Assembly (NCBI RefSeq): GCF_933775445.1
Contig: NW_026089419.1
Span: forward strand, 248,001-312,000
DNA length: 64,000 nt
Direction of reading: 5' to 3'
Source of the DNA: Argentina anserina
Lineage: Eukaryota > Streptophyta > Magnoliopsida > Rosales > Rosaceae
A program made the translations under genes and the position numbers. This document shows positions 12,590 through 26,202 of this stretch, one piece after another (positions within the stretch are counted from its first letter, which is position 1; each line of letters starts with the position of its first letter). Under the pieces are notes generated by a model. That model had not been told where the DNA came from. It was given only the letters and a program-made list of their open reading frames with translations, and did no database searches.

Positions 12590-13263
12590 AGATACTCAAA
12601 CGAGAAATGAAAAGATACACAATTGGAATAGTAAAGATATGCAAACGATGTAAAGATACTCAGTTTGAAAGAAACACACTCCCACACTTGCAAAACTCTC
12701 AAATACAATAGAAACTCGCATCAGAAGCCTTACAGAAAGATACTCAAACGAGAAATGAAAAGATACACAATTGGAATAGTAAAGATACGCAAACGATGTA
12801 TAGATACTCAGTTTGAAAGAAACACACTCCCACACTTGCAAAACTCTCAAATACAATAGAAACTCGCATCAGAAGCCTTACAGAAAGATACTCAAACGAG
12901 AAATGAAAAGATACACAATTGGAATAGTAAAGATACGCAAACGATGTAAAGATACACAATTGGAATAGTAAAGATACGCAAACGATGTAAAGATACTCAG
13001 TTTGAAAGAAACACACTCCCACACTTGCAAAACTCTCAAATACAATAGAAACTCGCATCAGAAGCCTTACAGAAAGATACTCAAACGAGAAATGAAAAGA
13101 TACACAATTGGAATAGTAAAGATACGCAAACGATGTAAAGATACACAATTGGAATAGTAAAGATACGCAAACGATGTAAAGATACTCAGTTTGAAAGAAA
13201 CACACTCCCACACTTGCAAAACTCTCAAATACAATAGAAACTCGCATCAGAAGCCTTACAGAA
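12252..13263 (+). repeat. Higher-order unit, 1,012 bp, copy 1
   Basis: Order S L S2 L2. Markers in order are the cacaaacgag head, cacagttgg, the cagaaagcc tail, agatatgc and gatgtatagatac (near 12,797). Confidence 0.88.
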
Positions 13264-13897
13264 AGATACACAAACGAGAAATGAAAAGATACACAATTGG
13301 AATAGTAAAGATACGCAAACGATGTAAAGATACTCAGTTTGAAAGAAACACACTCCCACACTTGCAAAACTCTCAAATACAATAGAAACTCGCATCAGAA
13401 GCCTTACAGAAAGATACTCAAACGAGAAATGAAAAGATACACAGTTGGAATAGTAAAGATACGCAAACGATGTAAAGATACACAATTGGAATAGTAAAGA
13501 TACGCAAACGATGTAAAGATACTCAGTTTGAAAGAAACACACTCCCACACTTGCAAAACTCTCAAATTCAATAGAAACTCGCATCAGAAAGCCTTACAGA
13601 AAGATACTCAAACGAGAAATGAAAAGATACACAATTGGAATAGTAAAGATATGCAAACGATGTAAAGATACTCAGTTTGAAAGAAACACACTCCCACACT
13701 TGCAAAACTCTCAAATACAATAGAAACTCGCATCAGAAGCCTTACAGAAAGATACTCAAACGAGAAATGAAAAGATACACAATTGGAATAGTAAAGATAC
13801 GCAAACGATGTATAGATACTCAGTTTGAAAGAAACACACTCCCACACTTGCAAAACTCTCAAATACAATAGAAACTCGCATCAGAAGCCTTACAGAA
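13264..13897 (+). repeat. Higher-order unit, 1,012 bp, copy 2
   Basis: All five markers of copy 1 recur at +1,012, including gatgtatagatac near 13,809. After the S2 pair it continues into four L monomers that match 1,772-2,527 instead (offset 12,126), so this is a junction between two older blocks. Confidence 0.86.
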
Positions 13898-14653
13898 AGA
13901 TACTCAAACGAGAAATGAAAAGATACACAATTGGAATAGTAAAGATACGCAAACGATGTAAAGATACACAATTGGAATAGTAAAGATACGCAAACGATGT
14001 AAAGATACTCAGTTTGAAAGAAACACACTCCCACACTTGCAAAACTTTCAAATACAATAGAAACTCGCATCAGAAGCCTTACAGAAAGATACTCAAACGA
14101 GAAATGAAAAGATACACAATTGGAATAGTAAAGATACGCAAACGATGTAAAGATACACAATTGGAATAGTAAAGATACGCAAACGATGTAAAGATACTCA
14201 GTTTGAAAGAAACACACTCCCACACTTGCAAAACTCTCAAATACAATAGAAACTCGCATCAGAAGCCTTACAGAAAGATACTCAAACGAGAAATGAAAAG
14301 ATACACAATTGGAATAGTAAAGATACGCAAACGATGTAAAGATACACAATTGGAATAGTAAAGATACGCAAACGATGTAAAGATACTCAGTTTGAAAGAA
14401 ACACACTCCCACACTTGCAAAACTCTCAAATACAATAGAAACTCGCATCAGAAGCCTTACAGAAAGATACTCAAACGAGAAATGAAAAGATACACAATTG
14501 GAATAGTAAAGATACGCAAACGATGTAAAGATACACAATTGGAATAGTAAAGATACGCAAACGATGTAAAGATACTCAGTTTGAAAGAAACACACTCCCA
14601 CACTTGCAAAACTCTCAAATACAATAGAAACTCGCATCAGAAGCCTTACAGAA

Positions 14654-16194
14654 AGATACTCAAACGAGAAATGAAAAGATACACAATTGGAATAGTAAAG
14701 ATACGCAAACGATGTAAAGATACTCAGTTTGAAAGAAACACACTCCCACGCTTGCAAAACTCTCAAATACAATAGAAACTCGCATCAGAAGCCTTACAGA
14801 AAGATACTCAAACGAGAAATGAAAAGATACACAATTGGAATAGTAAAGATACGCAAACGATGTAAAGATACACAATTGGAATAGTAAAGATACGCAAACG
14901 ATGTAAAGATACTCAGTTTGAAAGAAACACACTCCCACACTTGCAAAACTCTCAAATTCAATAGAAACTCGCATCTAAAAGCCTTACAGAAAGATACTCA
15001 AACGAGAAATGAAAAGATACACAATTGGAATAGTAAAGATACGCAAACGATGTAAAGATACACAATTGGAATAGTAAAGATACGCAAACGATGTAAAGAT
15101 ACTCAGTTTGAAAGAAACACACTCCCACACTTGCAAAACTCTCAAATACAATAGAAACTCGCATCAGAAGCCTTACAGAAAGATACTCAAACGAGAAATG
15201 AAAAGATACACAATTGGAATAGTAAAGATACGCAAACGATGTAAAGATACACAATTGGAATAGTAAAGATACGCAAACGATGTAAAGATACTCAGTTTGA
15301 AAGAAACACACTCCCACACTTGCAAAACTCTCAAATTCAATAGAAACTCGCATCAGAAAGCCTTACAGAAAGATACTCAAACGAGAAATGAAAAGATACA
15401 CAATTGGAATAGTAAAGATATGCAAACGATGTAAAGATACTCAGTTTGAAAGAAACACACTCCCACACTTGCAAAACTCTCAAATACAATAGAAACTCGC
15501 ATCAGAAGCCTTACAGAAAGATACTCAAACGAGAAATGAAAAGATACACAATTGGAATAGTAAAGATACGCAAACGATGTAAAGATACTCAATTGGAATA
15601 GTAAAGATACGCAAACGATGTAAAGATACTCAGTTTGAAAGAAACACACTCCCACACTTGCAAAACTCTCAAATACAATAGAAACTCGCATCAGAAGCCT
15701 TACAGAAAGATACTCAAACGAGAAATGAAAAGATACACAATTGGAATAGTAAAGATACGCAAACGATGTAAAGATACACAATTGGAATAGTAAAGATACG
15801 CAAACGATGTAAAGATACTCAGTTTGAAAGAAACACACTCCCACACTTGCAAAACTCTCAAATTCAATAGAAACTCGCATCTGAAAGCCTTACAGAAAGA
15901 TACTCAAACGAGAAATGAAAAGATACACAATTGGAATAGTAAAGATATGCAAACGATGTAAAGATACTCAGTTTGAAAGAAACACACTCCCACACTTGCA
16001 AAACTCTCAAATACAATAGAAACTCGCATCAGAAGCCTTACAGAAAGATACTCAAACGAGAAATGAAAAGATACACAATTGGAATAGTAAAGATACGCAA
16101 ACGATGTAAAGATACTCAGTTTGAAAGAAACACACTCCCACACTTGCAAAACTCTCAAATTCAATAGAAACTCGCATCTGAAAGCCTTACAGAA
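14654..16194 (+). repeat. Higher-order unit, 1,541 bp, copy 1
   Basis: Order S L3 S L2 S2. Diagnostic is agatactcaattgg at 15,583, a cassette that starts like a head (tactc instead of tacac). Its 5' half, 14,654-15,353, also matches 2,528-3,227 at an offset of 12,126. Confidence 0.92.
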
Positions 16195-17735
16195 AGATAC
16201 TCAAACGAGAAATGAAAAGATACACAATTGGAATAGTAAAGATACGCAAACGATGTAAAGATACTCAGTTTGAAAGAAACACACTCCCACGCTTGCAAAA
16301 CTCTCAAATACAATAGAAACTCGCATCAGAAGCCTTACAGAAAGATACTCAAACGAGAAATGAAAAGATACACAATTGGAATAGTAAAGATACGCAAACG
16401 ATGTAAAGATACACAATTGGAATAGTAAAGATACGCAAACGATGTAAAGATACTCAGTTTGAAAGAAACACACTCCCACACTTGCAAAACTCTCAAATTC
16501 AATAGAAACTCGCATCTAAAAGCCTTACAGAAAGATACTCAAACGAGAAATGAAAAGATACACAATTGGAATAGTAAAGATACGCAAACGATGTAAAGAT
16601 ACACAATTGGAATAGTAAAGATACGCAAACGATGTAAAGATACTCAGTTTGAAAGAAACACACTCCCACACTTGCAAAACTCTCAAATACAATAGAAACT
16701 CGCATCAGAAGCCTTACAGAAAGATACTCAAACGAGAAATGAAAAGATACACAATTGGAATAGTAAAGATACGCAAACGATGTAAAGATACACAATTGGA
16801 ATAGTAAAGATACGCAAACGATGTAAAGATACTCAGTTTGAAAGAAACACACTCCCACACTTGCAAAACTCTCAAATTCAATAGAAACTCGCATCTGAAA
16901 GCCTTACAGAAAGATACTCAAACGAGAAATGAAAAGATACACAATTGGAATAGTAAAGATATGCAAACGATGTAAAGATACTCAGTTTGAAAGAAACACA
17001 CTCCCACACTTGCAAAACTCTCAAATACAATAGAAACTCGCATCAGAAGCCTTACAGAAAGATACTCAAACGAGAAATGAAAAGATACACAATTGGAATA
17101 GTAAAGATACGCAAACGATGTAAAGATACTCAATTGGAATAGTAAAGATACGCAAACGATGTAAAGATACTCAGTTTGAAAGAAACACACTCCCACACTT
17201 GCAAAACTCTCAAATACAATAGAAACTCGCATCAGAAGCCTTACAGAAAGATACTCAAACGAGAAATGAAAAGATACACAATTGGAATAGTAAAGATACG
17301 CAAACGATGTAAAGATACACAATTGGAATAGTAAAGATACGCAAACGATGTAAAGATACTCAGTTTGAAAGAAACACACTCCCACACTTGCAAAACTCTC
17401 AAATTCAATAGAAACTCGCATCTGAAAGCCTTACAGAAAGATACTCAAACGAGAAATGAAAAGATACACAATTGGAATAGTAAAGATATGCAAACGATGT
17501 AAAGATACTCAGTTTGAAAGAAACACACTCCCACACTTGCAAAACTCTCAAATACAATAGAAACTCGCATCAGAAGCCTTACAGAAAGATACTCAAACGA
17601 GAAATGAAAAGATACACAATTGGAATAGTAAAGATACGCAAACGATGTAAAGATACTCAGTTTGAAAGAAACACACTCCCACACTTGCAAAACTCTCAAA
17701 TTCAATAGAAACTCGCATCTGAAAGCCTTACAGAA
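16195..17735 (+). repeat. Higher-order unit, 1,541 bp, copy 2
   Basis: A complete tandem copy with the same S L3 S L2 S2 order and the agatactcaattgg marker at 17,124. One difference I could see is cagaaagcc near 15,350 against ctgaaagcc near 16,890. The junction places three S monomers in a row (15,898; 16,046; 16,195), the only such run in the window. Confidence 0.92.
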
Positions 17736-17924
17736 AGATACTCAAACGAGAAATGAAAAGATACACAATTGGAATAGTAAAGATACGCAAACGATGTAAA
17801 GATACACAATTGGAATAGTAAAGATACGCAAACGATGTAAAGATACTCAGTTTGAAAGAAACACACTCCCACACTTGCAAAACTCTCAAATACAATAGAA
17901 ACTCGCATCAGAAGCCTTACAGAA

Positions 17925-18938
17925 AGATACTCAAACGAGAAATGAAAAGATACACAATTGGAATAGTAAAGATACGCAAACGATGTAAAGATACTCAGTT
18001 TGAAAGAAACACACTCCCACGCTTGCAAAACTCTCAAATACAATAGAAACTCGCATCAGAAGCCTTACAGAAAGATACTCAAACGAGAAATGAAAAGATA
18101 CACAATTGGAATAGTAAAGATACGCAAACGATGTAAAGATACACAATTGGAATAGTAAAGATACGCAAACGATGTAAAGATACTCAGTTTGAAAGAAACA
18201 CACTCCCACACTTGCAAAACTCTCAAATTCAATAGAAACTCGCATCTAAAAGCCTTACAGAAAGATACTCAAACGAGAAATGAAAAGATACACAATTGGA
18301 ATAGTAAAGATACGCAAACGATGTAAAGATACACAATTGGAATAGTAAAGATACGCAAACGATGTAAAGATACTCAGTTTGAAAGAAACACACTCCCACA
18401 CTTGCAAAACTCTCAAATACAATAGAAACTCGCATCAGAAGCCTTACAGAAAGATACTCAAACGAGAAATGAAAAGATACACAATTGGAATAGTAAAGAT
18501 ACGCAAACGATGTAAAGATACACAATTGGAATAGTAAAGATACGCAAACGATGTAAAGATACTCAGTTTGAAAGAAACACACTCCCACACTTGCAAAACT
18601 CTCAAATTCAATAGAAACTCGCATCTGAAAGCCTTACAGAAAGATACTCAAACGAGAAATGAAAAGATACACAATTGGAATAGTAAAGATATGCAAACGA
18701 TGTAAAGATACTCAGTTTGAAAGAAACACACTCCCACACTTGCAAAACTCTCAAATACAATAGAAACTCGCATCAGAAGCCTTACAGAAAGATACTCAAA
18801 CGAGAAATGAAAAGATACACAATTGGAATAGTAAAGATACGCAAACGATGTAAAGATACTCAGTTTGAAAGAAACACACTCCCACACTTGCAAAACTCTC
18901 AAATTCAATAGAAACTCGCATCTGAAAGCCTTACAGAA
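17925..18938 (+). repeat. Third, internally deleted copy of the 1,541-bp unit
   Basis: Order S L3 S2. It matches the second copy but lacks the 527-bp S L2 segment that carries agatactcaattgg, and is separated from copy 2 by one extra L (17,736-17,924). The deletion endpoints both fall at the start of an agatatgc-bearing S monomer. Confidence 0.82.
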
Positions 18939-20409
18939 AGATACTCAAACGAGAAATGAAAAGATACACAATTGGAATAGTAAAGATACGCAAACGATGT
19001 AAAGATACACAATTGGAATAGTAAAGATACGCAAACGATGTAAAGATACTCAGTTTGAAAGAAACACACTCCCACACTTGCAAAACTCTCAAATACAATA
19101 GAAACTCGCATCAGAAGCCTTACAGAAAGATACTCAAACGAGAAATGAAAAGATACACAATTGGAATAGTAAAGATACGCAAACGATGTAAAGATACACA
19201 ATTGGAATAGTAAAGATACGCAAACGATGTAAAGATACTCAGTTTGAAAGAAACACACTCCCACACTTGCAAAACTTTCAAATACAATAGAAACTCGCAT
19301 CAGAAGCCTTACAGAAAGATACTCAAACGAGAAATGAAAAGATACACAATTGGAATAGTAAAGATACGCAAACGATGTAAAGATACACAATTGGAATAGT
19401 AAAGATACGCAAACGATGTAAAGATACTCAGTTTGAAAGAAACACACTCCCACACTTGCAAAACTCTCAAATACAATAGAAACTCGCATCAGAAGCCTTA
19501 CAGAAAGATACTCAAACGAGAAATGAAAAGATACACAATTGGAATAGTAAAGATACGCAAACGATGTAAAGATACACAATTGGAATAGTAAAGATACGCA
19601 AACGATGTAAAGATACTCAGTTTGAAAGAAACACACTCCCACACTTGCAAAACTCTCAAATACAATAGAAACTCGCATCAGAAGCCTTACAGAAAGATAC
19701 TCAAACGAGAAATGAAAAGATACACAATTGGAATAGTAAAGATACGCAAACGATGTAAAGATACTCAGTTTGAAAGAAACACACTCCCACACTTGCAAAA
19801 CTTTCAAATACAATAGAAACTCGCATCAGAAGCCTTACAGAAAGATACTCAAACGAGAAATGAAAAGATACACAATTGGAATAGTAAAGATACGCAAACG
19901 ATGTAAAGATACACAATTGGAATAGTAAAGATACGCAAACGATGTAAAGATACTCAGTTTGAAAGAAACACACTCCCACACTTGCAAAACTCTCAAATAC
20001 AATAGAAACTCGCATCAGAAGCCTTACAGAAAGATACTCAAACGAGAAATGAAAAGATACACAATTGGAATAGTAAAGATACGCAAACGATGTAAAGATA
20101 CACAATTGGAATAGTAAAGATACGCAAACGATGTAAAGATACTCAGTTTGAAAGAAACACACTCCCACACTTGCAAAACTCTCAAATACAATAGAAACTC
20201 GCATCAGAAGCCTTACAGAAAGATACTCAAACGAGAAATGAAAAGATACACAATTGGAATAGTAAAGATACGCAAACGATGTAAAGATACACAATTGGAA
20301 TAGTAAAGATACGCAAACGATGTAAAGATACTCAGTTTGAAAGAAACACACTCCCACACTTGCAAAACTCTCAAATACAATAGAAACTCGCATCAGAAGC
20401 CTTACAGAA

Positions 20410-21651
20410 AGATACTCAAACAAGAAATGAAAAGATACACAATTGGAATAGTAAAGATACGCAAACGATGTAAAGATACTCAGTTTGAAAGAAACACACT
20501 CCCACACTTGCAAAACTCTCAAATACAATAGAAACTCGCATCAGAAGCCTTACAGAAAGATACTCAAACGAGAAATGAAAAGATACACAATTGGAATAGT
20601 AAAGATACGCAAACGATGTAAAGATACTCAGTTTGAAAGAAACACACTCCCACACTTGCAAAACTCTCAAATACAATAGAAACTCGCATCAGAAGCCTTA
20701 CAGAAAGATACTCAAACGAGAAATGAAAAGATACACAATTGGAATAGTAAAGATACGCAAACGATGTAAAGATACACAATTGGAATAGTAAAGATACGCA
20801 AACGATGTAAAGATACTCAGTTTGAAAGAAACACACTCCCACACTTGCAAAACTCTCAAATTCAATAGAAACTCGCATCTAAAAGCCTTACAGAAAGATA
20901 CTCAAACGAGAAATGAAAAGATACACAATTGGAATTGTAAAGATACGCAAACGATGTAAAGATACACAATTGGAATAGTAAAGATACGCAAACGATGTAA
21001 AGATACTCAGTTTGAAAGAAACACACTCCCACACTTGCAAAACTCTCAAATACAATAGAAACTCGCATCAGAAGCCTTACAGAAAGATACTCAAACGAGA
21101 AATGAAAAGATACACAATTGGAATAGTAAAGATACGCAAACGATGTAAAGATACACAATTGGAATAGTAAAGATACGCAAACGATGTAAAGATACTCAGT
21201 TTGAAAGAAACACACTCCCACACTTGCAAAACTCTCAAATACAATAGAAACTCGCATCAGAAGCCTTACAGAAAGATACTCAAACGAGAAATGAAAAGAT
21301 ACACAATTGGAATAGTAAAGATACGCAAACGATGTAAAGATACACAATTGGAATAGTAAAGATACGCAAACGATGTAAAGATACTCAGTTTGAAAGAAAC
21401 ACACTCCCACACTTGCAAAACTCTCAAATACAATAGAAACTCGCATCAGAAGCCTTACAGAAAGATACTCAAACGAGAAATGAAAAGATACACAATTGGA
21501 ATAGTAAAGATACGCAAACGATGTAAAGATACACAATTGGAATAGTAAAGATACGCAAACGATGTAAAGATACTCAGTTTGAAAGAAACACACTCCCACA
21601 CTTGCAAAACTCTCAAATACAATAGAAACTCGCATCAGAAGCCTTACAGAA
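20410..21651 (+). repeat. S2 L5 unit, 1,242 bp
   Basis: Two S monomers then five L, one with the longer tail and, in the next monomer, gaattgtaaag near 20,932. The next S pair starts at 21,652. A private caagaaatg head at 20,421 is a CpG to CpA change. Confidence 0.83.
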
Positions 21652-24096
21652 AGATACTCAAACGAGAAATGAAAAGATACACAATTGGAATAGTAAAGAT
21701 ACGCAAACGATGTAAAGATACTCAGTTTGAAAGAAACACACTCCCACACTTGCAAAACTCTCAAATACAATAGAAACTCGCATCAGAAGCCTTACAGAAA
21801 GATACTCAAACGAGAAATGAAAAGATACACAATTGGAATAGTAAAGATACGCAAACGATGTAAAGATACTCAGTTTGAAAGAAACACACTCCCACACTTG
21901 CAAAACTCTCAAATACAATAGAAACTCGCATCAGAAGCCTTACAGAAAGATACTCAAACGAGAAATGAAAAGATACACAATTGGAATAGTAAAGATACGC
22001 AAACGATGTAAAGATACACAATTGGAATAGTAAAGATACGCAAACGATGTAAAGATACTCAGTTTGAAAGAAACACACTCCCACACTTGCAAAACTCTCA
22101 AATTCAATAGAAACTCGCATCTGAAAGCCTTACAGAAAGATACTCAAACGAGAAATGAAAAGATACACAATTGGAATAGTAAAGAAATGCAAACGATGTA
22201 AAGATACTCAGTTTGAAAGAAACACACTCCCACACTTGCAAAACTCTCAAATACAATAGAAACTCGCATCAGAAGCCTTACAGAAAGATACTCAAACGAG
22301 AAATGAAAAGATACACAATTGGAATAGTAAAGATACGCAAACGATGTAAAGATACTCAGTTTGAAAGAAACACACTCCCACACTTGCAAAACTCTCAAAT
22401 TCAATAGAAACTCGCATCTGAAAGCCTTACAGAAAGATACTCAAACGAGAAATGAAAAGATACACAATTGGAATAGTAAAGATACGCAAACGATGTAAAG
22501 ATACACAATTGGAATAGTAAAGATACGCAAACGATGTAAAGATACTCAGTTTGAAAGAAACACACTCCCACACTTGCAAAACTCTCAAATACAATAGAAA
22601 CTCGCATCAGAAGCCTTACAGAAAGATACTCAAACGAGAAATGAAAAGATACACAATTGGAATAGTAAAGATACGCAAACGATGTAAAGATACACAATTG
22701 GAATAGTAAAGATACGCAAACGATGTAAAGATACTCAGTTTGAAAGAAACACACTCCCACACTTGCAAAACTCTAAAATACAATAGAAACTCGCATCAGA
22801 AGCCTTACAGAAAGATACTCAAACGAGAAATGAAAAGATACACAATTGGAATAGTAAAGATACGCAAACGATGTAAAGATACACAATTGGAATAGTAAAG
22901 ATACGCAAACGATGTAAAGATACTCAGTTTGAAAGAAACACACTCCCACACTTGCAAAACTCTCAAATACAATAGAAACTCGCATCAGAAGCCTTACAGA
23001 AAGATACTCAAACGAGAAATGAAAAGATACACAATTGGAATAGTAAAGATACGCAAACGATGTAAAGATACACAATTGGAATAGTAAAGATACGCAAACG
23101 ATGTAAAGATACTCAGTTTGAAAGAAACACACTCCCACACTTGCAAAACTCTCAAATTCAATAGAAACTCGCATCTAAAAGCCTTACAGAAAGATACTCA
23201 AACGAGAAATGAAAAGATACACAATTGGAATAGTAAAGATACGCAAACGATGTAAAGATACACAATTGGAATAGTAAAGATACGCAAACGATGTAAAGAT
23301 ACTCAGTTTGAAAGAAACACACTCCCACACTTGCAAAACTCTCAAATACAATAGAAACTCGCATCAGAAGCCTTACAGAAAGATACTCAAACGAGAAATG
23401 AAAAGATACACAATTGGAATAGTAAAGATACGCAAACGATGTAAAGATACTCAGTTTGAAAGAAACACACTCCCACACTTGCAAAACTCTCAAATTCAAT
23501 AGAAACTCGCATCTGAAAGCCTTACAGAAAGATACTCAAACGAGAAATGAAAAGATACACAATTGGAATAGTAAAGATACGCAAACGATGTAAAGATACA
23601 CAATTGGAATAGTAAAGATACGCAAACGATGTAAAGATACTCAGTTTGAAAGAAACACACTCCCACACTTGCAAAACTCTCAAATACAATAGAAACTCGC
23701 ATCAGAAGCCTTACAGAAAGATACTCAAACGAGAAATGAAAAGATACACAATTGGAATAGTAAAGATACGCAAACGATGTAAAGATACACAATTGGAATA
23801 GTAAAGATACGCAAACGATGTAAAGATACTCAGTTTGAAAGAAACACACTCCCACACTTGCAAAACTCTCAAATACAATAGAAACTCGCATCAGAAGCCT
23901 TACAGAAAGATACTCAAACGAGAAATGAAAAGATACACAATTGGAATAGTAAAGATACGCAAACGATGTAAAGATACACAATTGGAATAGTAAAGATACG
24001 CAAACGATGTAAAGATACTCAGTTTGAAAGAAACACACTCCCACACTTGCAAAACTCTCAAATACAATAGAAACTCGCATCAGAAGCCTTACAGAA

Positions 24097-25149
24097 AGAT
24101 ACTCAAACGAGAAATGAAAAGATACACAATTGGAATAGTAAAGATACGCAAACGATGTAAAGATACTCAGTTTGAAAGAAACACACTCCCACACTTGCAA
24201 AACTCTCAAATACAATAGAAACTCGCATCAGAAGCCTTACAGAAAGATACTCAAACGAGAAATGAAAAGATACACAATTGGAATAGTAAAGATACGCAAA
24301 CGATGTAAAGATACTCAGTTTGAAAGAAACACACTCCCACACTTGCAAAACTCTCAAATACAATAGAAACTCGCATCAGAAGCCTTACAGAAAGATACTC
24401 AAACGAGAAATGAAAAGATACACAATTGGAATAGTAAAGATACGCAAACGATGTAAAGATACACAATTGGAATAGTAAAGATACGCAAACGATGTAAAGA
24501 TACTCAGTTTGAAAGAAACACACTCCCACACTTGCAAAACTCTCAAATTCAATAGAAACTCGCATCTAAAAGCCTTACAGAAAGATACTCAAACGAGAAA
24601 TGAAAACATACACAATTGGAATTGTAAAGATACGCAAACGATGTAAAGATACACAATTGGAATAGTAAAGATACGCAAACGATGTAAAGATACTCAGTTT
24701 GAAAGAAACACACTCCCACACTTGCAAAACTCTCAAATACAATAGAAACTCGCATCAGAAGCCTTACAGAAAGATACTCAAACGAGAAATGAAAAGATAC
24801 ACAATTGGAATAGTAAAGATACGCAAACGATGTAAAGATACACAATTGGAATAGTAAAGATACGCAAACGATGTAAAGATACTCAGTTTGAAAGAAACAC
24901 ACTCCCACACTTGCAAAACTCTCAAATACAATAGAAACTCGCATCAGAAGCCTTACAGAAAGATACTCAAACGAGAAATGAAAAGATACACAATTGGAAT
25001 AGTAAAGATACGCAAACGATGTAAAGATACACAATTGGAATAGTAAAGATACGCAAACGATGTAAAGATACTCAGTTTGAAAGAAACACACTCCCACACT
25101 TGCAAAACTCTCAAATACAATAGAAACTCGCATCAGAAGCCTTACAGAA
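24097..25149 (+). repeat. S2 L4 unit, 1,053 bp, copy 1
   Basis: Two S then four L. The second L of the run carries gaattgtaaag at 24,619, after a ctaaaagcc tail. A private aaaacatac lies at about 24,604. Confidence 0.92.
24245..24392 (+). repeat. Reference S monomer, 148 bp, one cassette
   Basis: The single cassette is 24,268-24,308; head and tail are identical in plan to the L monomer. S monomers start at 1138, 1476, 1624, 2528, 3245, 3393, 3731, 4446, 5163, 5311, 5649, 6176, 6324, 8363, 9308, 9646, 11307, 12252, 12590, 12738, 13264, 13602, 13750, 14654, 15371, 15898, 16046, 16195, 16912, 17439, 17587, 17925, 18642, 18790, 19695, 20410, 20558, 21652, 21800, 22138, 22286, 23381, 24097, 24245, 25150, 25298, 26203, 27108, 28013, 28730, 28878, 29405, 29931, 30268, 30983, 31131, 32036, 32940, 33277, 33992, 34329, 34477, 35381, 36097, 36623, 37528, 38244, 39904, 40619, 52347, 52495, 55846, 55994, 57277, 57425, 59938, 60086, 61702, 61850, 63133 and 63281. 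A few are 149 bp because of the one-base-longer tail. Confidence 0.95.
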
Positions 25150-26202
25150 AGATACTCAAACGAGAAATGAAAAGATACACAATTGGAATAGTAAAGATAC
25201 GCAAACGATGTAAAGATACTCAGTTTGAAAGAAACACACTCCCACACTTGCAAAACTCTCAAATACAATAGAAACTCGCATCAGAAGCCTTACAGAAAGA
25301 TACTCAAACGAGAAATGAAAAGATACACAATTGGAATAGTAAAGATACGCAAACGATGTAAAGATACTCAGTTTGAAAGAAACACACTCCCACACTTGCA
25401 AAACTCTCAAATACAATAGAAACTCGCATCAGAAGCCTTACAGAAAGATACTCAAACGAGAAATGAAAAGATACACAATTGGAATAGTAAAGATACGCAA
25501 ACGATGTAAAGATACACAATTGGAATAGTAAAGATACGCAAACGATGTAAAGATACTCAGTTTGAAAGAAACACACTCCCACACTTGCAAAACTCTCAAA
25601 TTCAATAGAAACTCGCATCTAAAAGCCTTACAGAAAGATACTCAAACGAGAAATGAAAAGATACACAATTGGAATTGTAAAGATACGCAAACGATGTAAA
25701 GATACACAATTGGAATAGTAAAGATACGCAAACGATGTAAAGATACTCAGTTTGAAAGAAACACACTCCCACACTTGCAAAACTCTCAAATACAATAGAA
25801 ACTCGCATCAGAAGCCTTACAGAAAGATACTCAAACGAGAAATGAAAAGATACACAATTGGAATAGTAAAGATACGCAAACGATGTAAAGATACACAATT
25901 GGAATAGTAAAGATACGCAAACGATGTAAAGATACTCAGTTTGAAAGAAACACACTCCCACACTTGCAAAACTCTCAAATACAATAGAAACTCGCATCAA
26001 AAGCCTTACAGAAAGATACTCAAACGAGAAATGAAAAGATACACAATTGGAATAGTAAAGATACGCAAACGATGTAAAGATACACAATTGGAATAGTAAA
26101 GATACGCAAACGATGTAAAGATACTCAGTTTGAAAGAAACACACTCCCACACTTGCAAAACTCTCAAATACAATAGAAACTCGCATCAGAAGCCTTACAG
26201 AA
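25150..26202 (+). repeat. S2 L4 unit, 1,053 bp, copy 2
   Basis: Tandem copy of 24,097-25,149, with gaattgtaaag at 25,672. A catcaaaagcc tail near 25,997 is new in this copy and is shared with the distant copy at 30,983. Confidence 0.92.

Larger units (their letters stand above)
1..18938 (+). repeat. Domain I: mixed S/L array with two T monomers
   Basis: About 71 L, 34 S and 2 T monomers. Shared markers include agatatgc in one S monomer of S pairs (1521, 3290, 5210, 15,416, 17,484), cacgcttgc in the tail (2622, 3824, 4538, 14,747, 16,290), agatacacaaacgag heads (1138, 8363, 9308, 11,307, 12,252, 13,264) and cacagttgg. Blocks of 1,918, 2,944, 1,012 and 1,541 bp recur here. Nothing other than satellite is present. 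Confidence 0.85.
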
